A stretch of 64,000 nt of DNA from positions 62,001 through 126,000 of the forward strand of contig NZ_CANKZA010000002.1 of assembly GCF_947488465.1 (NCBI RefSeq), read 5' to 3'. Source of the DNA: an uncultured Microbacterium sp. (GTDB taxonomy: Bacteria > Actinomycetota > Actinomycetes > Actinomycetales > Microbacteriaceae). A program made the translations under genes and the position numbers. Positions 60,048 to 64,000 of this stretch are shown piece after piece. Position 1 is the first letter of the stretch. The number at the start of each line of letters is the position of its first letter. The notes below the pieces were generated by a model. That model made no database searches, was not told the origin of the DNA, and saw only the letters and a program-made list of their open reading frames with translations.

Positions 60048-61001
60048 TCAGCGGCGGCGGGCCTTCGCGGCCTTCTCGTACGGCCATGGCGTGCGCGTCG
60101 CGTGCGCGCAATAGTTCCACAGCCGCGCGGCGATCTCGGTGTCGCGCGTGATGGCTGCCGGCGTCCCTTCGCGGGGAAGCCCGGTGGCCACCCGCGACGG
60201 ACCCCAGAACGATCCGCCACGCGCATTCGGATCAACCAGAGCCCGCACGAGCGACCAGGCGCCGTGCTCCTTGGACTGAGTGATCGGCGCCTGCAGATTG
60301 TCGAAGAACCGAGTGCTGCGAGACGGTTCGTTGATCCCGAGGATGCCGCGCGTGCGCCCGCTCGTCGAGTACCCCGGGTGCGCGACCAGGCTGTCCACGG
60401 GGACACCTTCGTCCCGCAGTCGCCGGTCGGCCTCGAGCCCGAGCGCGGTCGCCCCGACCTTGGACTGCACATACGCGCGCCACGGGGTGTACCCGTTCTC
60501 GAGCTCCGGGTCGACCGGGTCGTACTTCCACATCGATGTCGACATCGAGCCGAGCCAGACCATCCTCCCGCGCTCCATCGCGAGGGAGGTGAGCAGCTCC
60601 CCCGCGAGCGCGAAGTGGCCGAGCACATTCGTGGCGAAGACGATCTCGTGCCCGTCCGCCGTGGTTTCGCGCTCCGCCGGCGGGTGAACCATGCCGGCGT
60701 TGAGGAGCAGTCCGTCGAGGCCGGTGCGACCGCGCGCGGTCGCGGCGGCCGAGCGGACCGAGCCGAGGTTGCTGGTGTCGAGGATGAGGGTTTCCAGAGA
60801 CGCCGACGGATGCTGTCGCAGCACCGTTGCACGCGCCGTCGAAAGCCGGTGGGGGTTCCGGCCCGTCATCACGACATGCGCACCGGCGCCGGCCAGCTGC
60901 AGTGACGAGAAGAATCCAAGACCCGCCGTGGAACCGGTGACCAGGTAACGCCGACCGCTGAGGTCGGGCAGCTGCCGGGGGTCCCATTTCTCACGTGTCA
61001 C
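60048..61001 (-). CDS. Short-chain dehydrogenase, retinol-dehydrogenase-like
   Basis: This is a 317-residue SDR with the NAD(P) motif VTGSTAGLGFFSSLQLAGAGAH near residue 21. R45 and the basic stretch TGRNPHRLSTAR favour NADP. The catalytic YVQSK is in AYVQSKVGATALGLEADRRL. The length and C-terminal region match the RDH-like SDRs. The substrate is unknown. The start is GTG at 61001, 6 nt after TAGTCT, so it is leaderless by the local pattern. It is not linked to neighbours by function. Confidence 0.85.
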   Translation of the reverse strand: MTREKWDPRQLPDLSGRRYLVTGSTAGLGFFSSLQLAGAGAHVVMTGRNPHRLSTARATVLRQHPSASLETLILDTSNLGSVRSAAATARGRTGLDGLLLNAGMVHPPAERETTADGHEIVFATNVLGHFALAGELLTSLAMERGRMVWLGSMSTSMWKYDPVDPELENGYTPWRAYVQSKVGATALGLEADRRLRDEGVPVDSLVAHPGYSTSGRTRGILGINEPSRSTRFFDNLQAPITQSKEHGAWSLVRALVDPNARGGSFWGPSRVATGLPREGTPAAITRDTEIAARLWNYCAHATRTPWPYEKAAKARRR

Positions 61002-61042
61002 GGCTCGAGACTACGGCGCACACCGGCACTAGGCTGGGCCCC

Positions 61043-61852
61043 ATGCGGACACGCGCCGATATCGAATGCTGGTTGACCGACATGGACGGGGTTCTCGTCC
61101 ACGAGAACAAGCCCATCCCCGGCGCTGCAGAGTTGCTGGCGCAATGGCGCAGCGAGGGAATCCCGTTCCTCGTGCTCACCAACAACCCGTTCTACACACC
61201 GCGCGATCTCAGCGCCCGCCTGAGGATCTCGGGACTCGAGGTGCCAGAGGATCGCATCTGGACGTCGGCGCTGGCGACCGCCGAGTTCCTGAAGTCGCAG
61301 CATCCGGGCGGCACCGCCTTCGTGATCGGTGAAGCGGGACTGACGACGGCGCTCCACGAAGCGGGGTACGTCATGACCGAGACGCATCCCGACTATGTCG
61401 TCATCGGCGAAACCCGCAACTACTCGTTCGACCGCATCACTCAGGCGATCCGGTACATCAACGCGGGCGCGCGTTTCATCATCACGAACCCGGATGCCAC
61501 CGGGCCCACCCCGTCGGGTGTCGTCCCGGCGACCGGGTCATTTGCCGCCCTCATCACCCACGCGACGGGCAAAGCCCCCTACGTCGTCGGCAAGCCCAAC
61601 CCCATGATGTTCCGCTCGGCGATGAACCGCATCGGCGCGCACTCCGAGAACACCGGCATGATCGGCGACCGCATGGACACCGATGTCGTCGCGGGGATCG
61701 AAGCGGGCCTGCACACGATTCTGGTGCGCACCGGAATCGCGGATGACGCCGAGATCGAGCGGTATCCGTTCCGCCCCGACGAGATCCTCGACTCCGTGGC
61801 CGATCTCCTGCGTGAGGTGCCCCTCGAATCGGAAATGCCGGAGGGGCTGTGA
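61043..61852 (+). CDS. HAD-IIA (NagD-like) phosphatase
   Basis: ATG at 61043, 7 nt after TAGGCT, gives 269 residues. LTDMDGVLVHENKPIPGA contains the nucleophile pair D13 and D15, LTNNPFYTPRDLSARL is motif II, KPNPMMFRSAMNRIG supplies the motif III lysine, and GDRMDTDVVAGIEAGLHTILV is motif IV. It dephosphorylates a sugar phosphate or nucleotide; the substrate is not predictable. Two tiny membrane-protein genes are translationally coupled behind it. Confidence 0.92.
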   Translation: MRTRADIECWLTDMDGVLVHENKPIPGAAELLAQWRSEGIPFLVLTNNPFYTPRDLSARLRISGLEVPEDRIWTSALATAEFLKSQHPGGTAFVIGEAGLTTALHEAGYVMTETHPDYVVIGETRNYSFDRITQAIRYINAGARFIITNPDATGPTPSGVVPATGSFAALITHATGKAPYVVGKPNPMMFRSAMNRIGAHSENTGMIGDRMDTDVVAGIEAGLHTILVRTGIADDAEIERYPFRPDEILDSVADLLREVPLESEMPEGL

Positions 61853-61965
61853 CCGAGTTCGAGCAGACGCTCCTGTTCGCCGCGACCGGTGTCGTCCTCG
61901 TCGGAACGATGGTCGCCTTCGCGATCCAGTACTTCCGTGGTCGCGGACGCGGGGACGACAGCTGA
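61849..61965 (+). CDS. 38-residue membrane protein
   Basis: GTG at 61849 overlaps the phosphatase stop (GTGA). The product, VTEFEQTLLFAATGVVLVGT and onward, is a single membrane helix (about residues 7-28) with a basic, glycine-rich tail RGRGRGDD. I do not recognise a family. The stop overlaps the next start (TGATG), so translation runs through all three genes. Coupling and codon use support a real gene. Confidence 0.6.
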   Translation: MTEFEQTLLFAATGVVLVGTMVAFAIQYFRGRGRGDDS

Positions 61966-62144
61966 TGGCGCTGTTCCTCGCGGTGTCGGCGCTCGCGGTC
62001 CTGCTCATCACGCTCGTACTGTTCCTGCGCGCGCGGCGCGATGCTCCGCAGGGGACGCCCCTGCCGAACGGGCGCGCGCTCGTGCTGTTGACCCTGCTGG
62101 GGCTCATGCTCGCCCTCGCGTCGCAGTTGCCCGCCTTCCGCTGA
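61965..62144 (+). CDS. 59-residue two-helix membrane protein
   Basis: ATG at 61965 overlaps the stop of the 38-residue gene. MALFLAVSALAVLLITLVLF is the first membrane helix, and a second lies at about residues 38-54 after the loop RARRDAPQGTPLPNGRA. No family is recognised. It forms the end of the transcript started at the HAD-IIA gene and may act with the smaller peptide in the membrane. Confidence 0.65.
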   Translation: MALFLAVSALAVLLITLVLFLRARRDAPQGTPLPNGRALVLLTLLGLMLALASQLPAFR

Positions 62145-62192
62145 GCTGCCCGGCGCGCAACTGCCGCCACCACCGCGACCGAACCGCATAGA

Positions 62193-62259
62193 TGTGCGCG
62201 AGCCGACACCTTTTGCGCGCCCAGAGCCTGTCGGCTCGCGCACAAGGTGTCGGCTCGCG
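62193..62259. repeat. GCGAGCCGACACC motif element between convergent genes
   Basis: TGTGCGCGAGCCGACA (62193-62208) pairs perfectly with TGTCGGCTCGCGCACA (62229-62244), and GGTGTCGGCTCGCG (62246-62259) follows as a direct copy. The order, inverted copy then two direct copies, mirrors the GTGGGACA elements, with an unrelated motif. Confidence 0.78.
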
Positions 62260-62299
62260 TGGGTGGTGCGTGGGTGGGTGGGTGTGTGCGTGGGCGCGA

Positions 62300-62336
62300 G
62301 GTTTCGATACGCGGCGCTTCGCGCCGCTACTCAACC
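62300..62336. repeat. Palindromic repeat resembling the hsdM insert
   Basis: GGTTTCGATACGC, then GCGGCGCTTCGCGCCGC (perfect 7-bp stem), then TACTCAACC. The ends GTTTCGA and CTCAAC match the ends of the 57-bp repeats inside hsdM. This looks like one dispersed palindrome family, here in the gap before pyrE. Confidence 0.65.
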
Positions 62337-62385
62337 TGATACGCAGCCGCCTCAACGCCGCTCCGCGGCATTGACCCGGCTCGTA

Positions 62386-62961
62386 TCACTGCGGGGCGAG
62401 GCCCAGGTCGGCCAGGTCGATGACCGAACGCCAGGTGTATCCGGCAGCTTCGACCGCGGCCTGAGCGCCGGTCTTCCGGTCGACGACCGTGACGACCGCA
62501 ACGACTTCGGCGCCCGCCGCGCGCGCGACCTCCGCGGCCTTCAGCGGCGACTGTCCGGTGGTCGAGGTGTCCTCGACGATCACGACACGCTTTCCCGCGA
62601 CCTCGGCACCCTCGATCTGCCGGCCACGGCCATGGTCCTTCGGCTCCTTGCGGACGACGAACGCATCCACCGGGGTACCGGTCTGCACCGAGGCGTGCAG
62701 CACAGCATTCGCGATCGGGTCGGCACCGAGCGTGAGACCGCCTACGGCATCCACCGGGAGATCGCGCACCACGTCGAGGACGAGCCGTCCGATCGCGGGG
62801 GCCGCGCGGTGGTCGAGCGTGAGCTTGCGCATGTCGACGTAGTAGGTCGCCTTCTTGCCGCTCGACAGGGTGAAGTCGCCATGGAAGACGGCCTCGTCCT
62901 GGATCAGCCCGATCAGCGTCTGACGGTCGTTCTCGAGAGCGGGAGTGGAGGCGAGGGTCAT
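62386..62961 (-). CDS. pyrE: Orotate phosphoribosyltransferase
   Basis: The 191-residue enzyme makes orotidine 5'-phosphate from orotate and PRPP in pyrimidine synthesis. RVVIVEDTSTTGQSPLKAAEVAR is the PRPP-binding loop. GDFTLSSGKKATYYVDMRKLTLDH is the flexible catalytic region, and VVRKEPKDHGRGRQIEG follows. The length is normal. ATG at 62961 lies 6 nt after TAGAAT, one of the clearest leaderless starts here. It is a single gene, convergent with the HAD-IIA operon across the repeat-rich gap. Confidence 0.95.
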   Translation of the reverse strand: MTLASTPALENDRQTLIGLIQDEAVFHGDFTLSSGKKATYYVDMRKLTLDHRAAPAIGRLVLDVVRDLPVDAVGGLTLGADPIANAVLHASVQTGTPVDAFVVRKEPKDHGRGRQIEGAEVAGKRVVIVEDTSTTGQSPLKAAEVARAAGAEVVAVVTVVDRKTGAQAAVEAAGYTWRSVIDLADLGLAPQ

Positions 62962-63046
62962 GCGTCGATTCTAGGACGCCGCATCCGCTAGCCTTGTGGC
63001 CTGACCACATCGTCGCGCTAGTGTCGGACGCGAGCAGAGGAGCACC

Positions 63047-64000
63047 ATGGCCCGCATCGGCATCGTCGCTGAGCAGCCCGGCGAGAACCGCGTCGCCGTC
63101 TCTCCGGTGACGGCCGCGAAGATCCGCGGGCTCGGCTACGACGTCCTCGTCGAAACGGATGCCGGCGCCCGCTCCTCGTTCGCCGACTCCGCCTACATCG
63201 AATCCGGCGCGACGGTCGCTCCTCGGAGCGAGGTGTGGGCTGCCGACATCGTCCTGAAGGTGAACGCGCCGACAGACGCGGAGAGCACGCTCCTGCGTCC
63301 GGGCGCGACCGTGATCGCACTGCTGAGTCCGGCGCTGCATCCCGAGTTGCTCGAGCGGCTCGCTGCCCAGGGCATCACGGCACTCGCCCTCGATGCCGTC
63401 CCACGCATCTCGCGTGCACAGTCGATGGATGTCCTGAGTTCGATGGCGAACATCGCCGGCTACCGCGCTGTCGTCGAGGCCGCGCACGAGTTCGGCCGCT
63501 TCTTCACAGGGCAGGTCACGGCCGCGGGCAAAGTGCCGCCGGCGAAAGTGCTCGTCGCCGGAGCCGGAGTGGCCGGTCTCGCGGCGATCGGCGCGGCCTC
63601 GAGTCTCGGCGCGATCGTCCGCGCCATCGACCCGCGACCCGAGGTCGCCGACCAGGTGGCCTCGATCGGCGGCACGTATCTGCCCGTCGATGTGGCGGTC
63701 GAGGCATCCGCCGACGGGTACGCGAAAGCCACGAGCGAGGCGTACGACCGCCGCGCGGCTGAGATCTACAGCGAGCAGGCGACCGACGTCGACATCGTGA
63801 TCACGACGGCGCTCATCCCGGGCCGCTCAGCGCCGCGCCTGCTGACGGCGGCCGATGTCGCCAGCATGAAATCGGGCAGCGTCATCGTCGACATGGCCGC
63901 CGGGCAGGGCGGAAACGTCGAAGGCTCCCGCGCCGGAGAGCGCGTCGTGACCGCGAACGGCGTCGTGATCCTCGGGTACACCGATCTCGCCGGACGCCTC
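63047..64000 (+). CDS. pntA: NAD(P) transhydrogenase alpha subunit, cut by window end
   Basis: ATG at 63047, with AGAGGAG 5-6 nt upstream, begins a frame of 318 codons that is still open at the right edge. MARIGIVAEQPGENRVAVSP and the alanine-dehydrogenase-like domain, with VLVAGAGVAGLAAIGAASSLG for NAD and VIVDMAAGQGGNVEGSRAGE, identify the dI domain of PntA. The enzyme transfers hydride between NADH and NADP across a proton-translocating membrane complex. The membrane helices of PntA and the pntB gene are expected beyond the window. Confidence 0.93.
   Translation, partial: MARIGIVAEQPGENRVAVSPVTAAKIRGLGYDVLVETDAGARSSFADSAYIESGATVAPRSEVWAADIVLKVNAPTDAESTLLRPGATVIALLSPALHPELLERLAAQGITALALDAVPRISRAQSMDVLSSMANIAGYRAVVEAAHEFGRFFTGQVTAAGKVPPAKVLVAGAGVAGLAAIGAASSLGAIVRAIDPRPEVADQVASIGGTYLPVDVAVEASADGYAKATSEAYDRRAAEIYSEQATDVDIVITTALIPGRSAPRLLTAADVASMKSGSVIVDMAAGQGGNVEGSRAGERVVTANGVVILGYTDLAGRL

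Noticed and set aside
1-64000. tRNA, rRNA genes and CRISPR arrays
   Set aside because: No cloverleaf arms with a TTCRA-type T-loop in a plausible gap, no rRNA sequence, and no regularly spaced repeat-spacer array were seen by reading. A covariance search would be needed to exclude a tRNA fully.

Overview
The window comes from a high-GC actinobacterium, most likely a Microbacteriaceae member close to Microbacterium. This rests on base composition, a DUF222/13E12-type HNH gene, an actinobacterial-style glycyl-tRNA synthetase, a HemY-like oxidase, and a very regular leaderless start signal: a TANNNT hexamer 6-7 nt before ATG or GTG at about 18 genes. No rRNA, tRNA, CRISPR array, insertion sequence or integrase was recognised.

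Region 1 (1-6.9 kb, minus strand) is an accessory defence island. A 651-aa protein that looks like a degenerate methylase/specificity fusion is followed by HsdM and HsdS of a type I restriction-modification system. A HigB toxin, a HigA-like antitoxin fused to an ImmA/IrrE metallopeptidase, and a translationally coupled DUF4230 membrane protein come next and run off the left edge. No HsdR is visible. hsdM carries two in-frame copies of a 57-bp palindromic repeat.

Region 2 (7-19.9 kb) holds a lipoprotein, an HNH endonuclease-like gene, rlmN, a HAD pseudogene, and a five-gene beta-galactoside operon (binding protein, two permeases, lacZ, lacI) with a LacI-type operator. A LysE exporter and an intact HAD phosphatase follow.

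Region 3 (19.9-33 kb) holds an acyl-CoA/SDR cluster, an APH-like kinase, and the glpD-glpF-glpK operon divergent from a SorC-family regulator with three phased operator repeats. It ends with a ykoEDC-type ECF transporter under a TPP riboswitch.

Region 4 (32.5-46.6 kb) is mostly housekeeping: a D-alanyl-D-alanine carboxypeptidase, an SLC13 permease, a J-domain/NERD-like fusion, HIBCH, hemD, hemY, a three-gene envelope cluster, a DNA glycosylase-like gene, glyS and a flotillin.

Region 5 (46.6-64 kb) has a GNAT / cyclase / NSAR-type cluster that may salvage D-amino acids, csbD, purU, a catalytically dead beta-lactamase fold coupled to an M13 peptidase, an HdeD-lipase fusion, and a MATE pump. 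It also has a TrmH-family methylase, mntH with twin operator boxes plus its DtxR-family regulator, pyrE, and the start of pntA.

Several intergenic elements built from short motifs repeated in inverted and direct orientation recur, mostly between convergent genes. Two families are present in two copies each.
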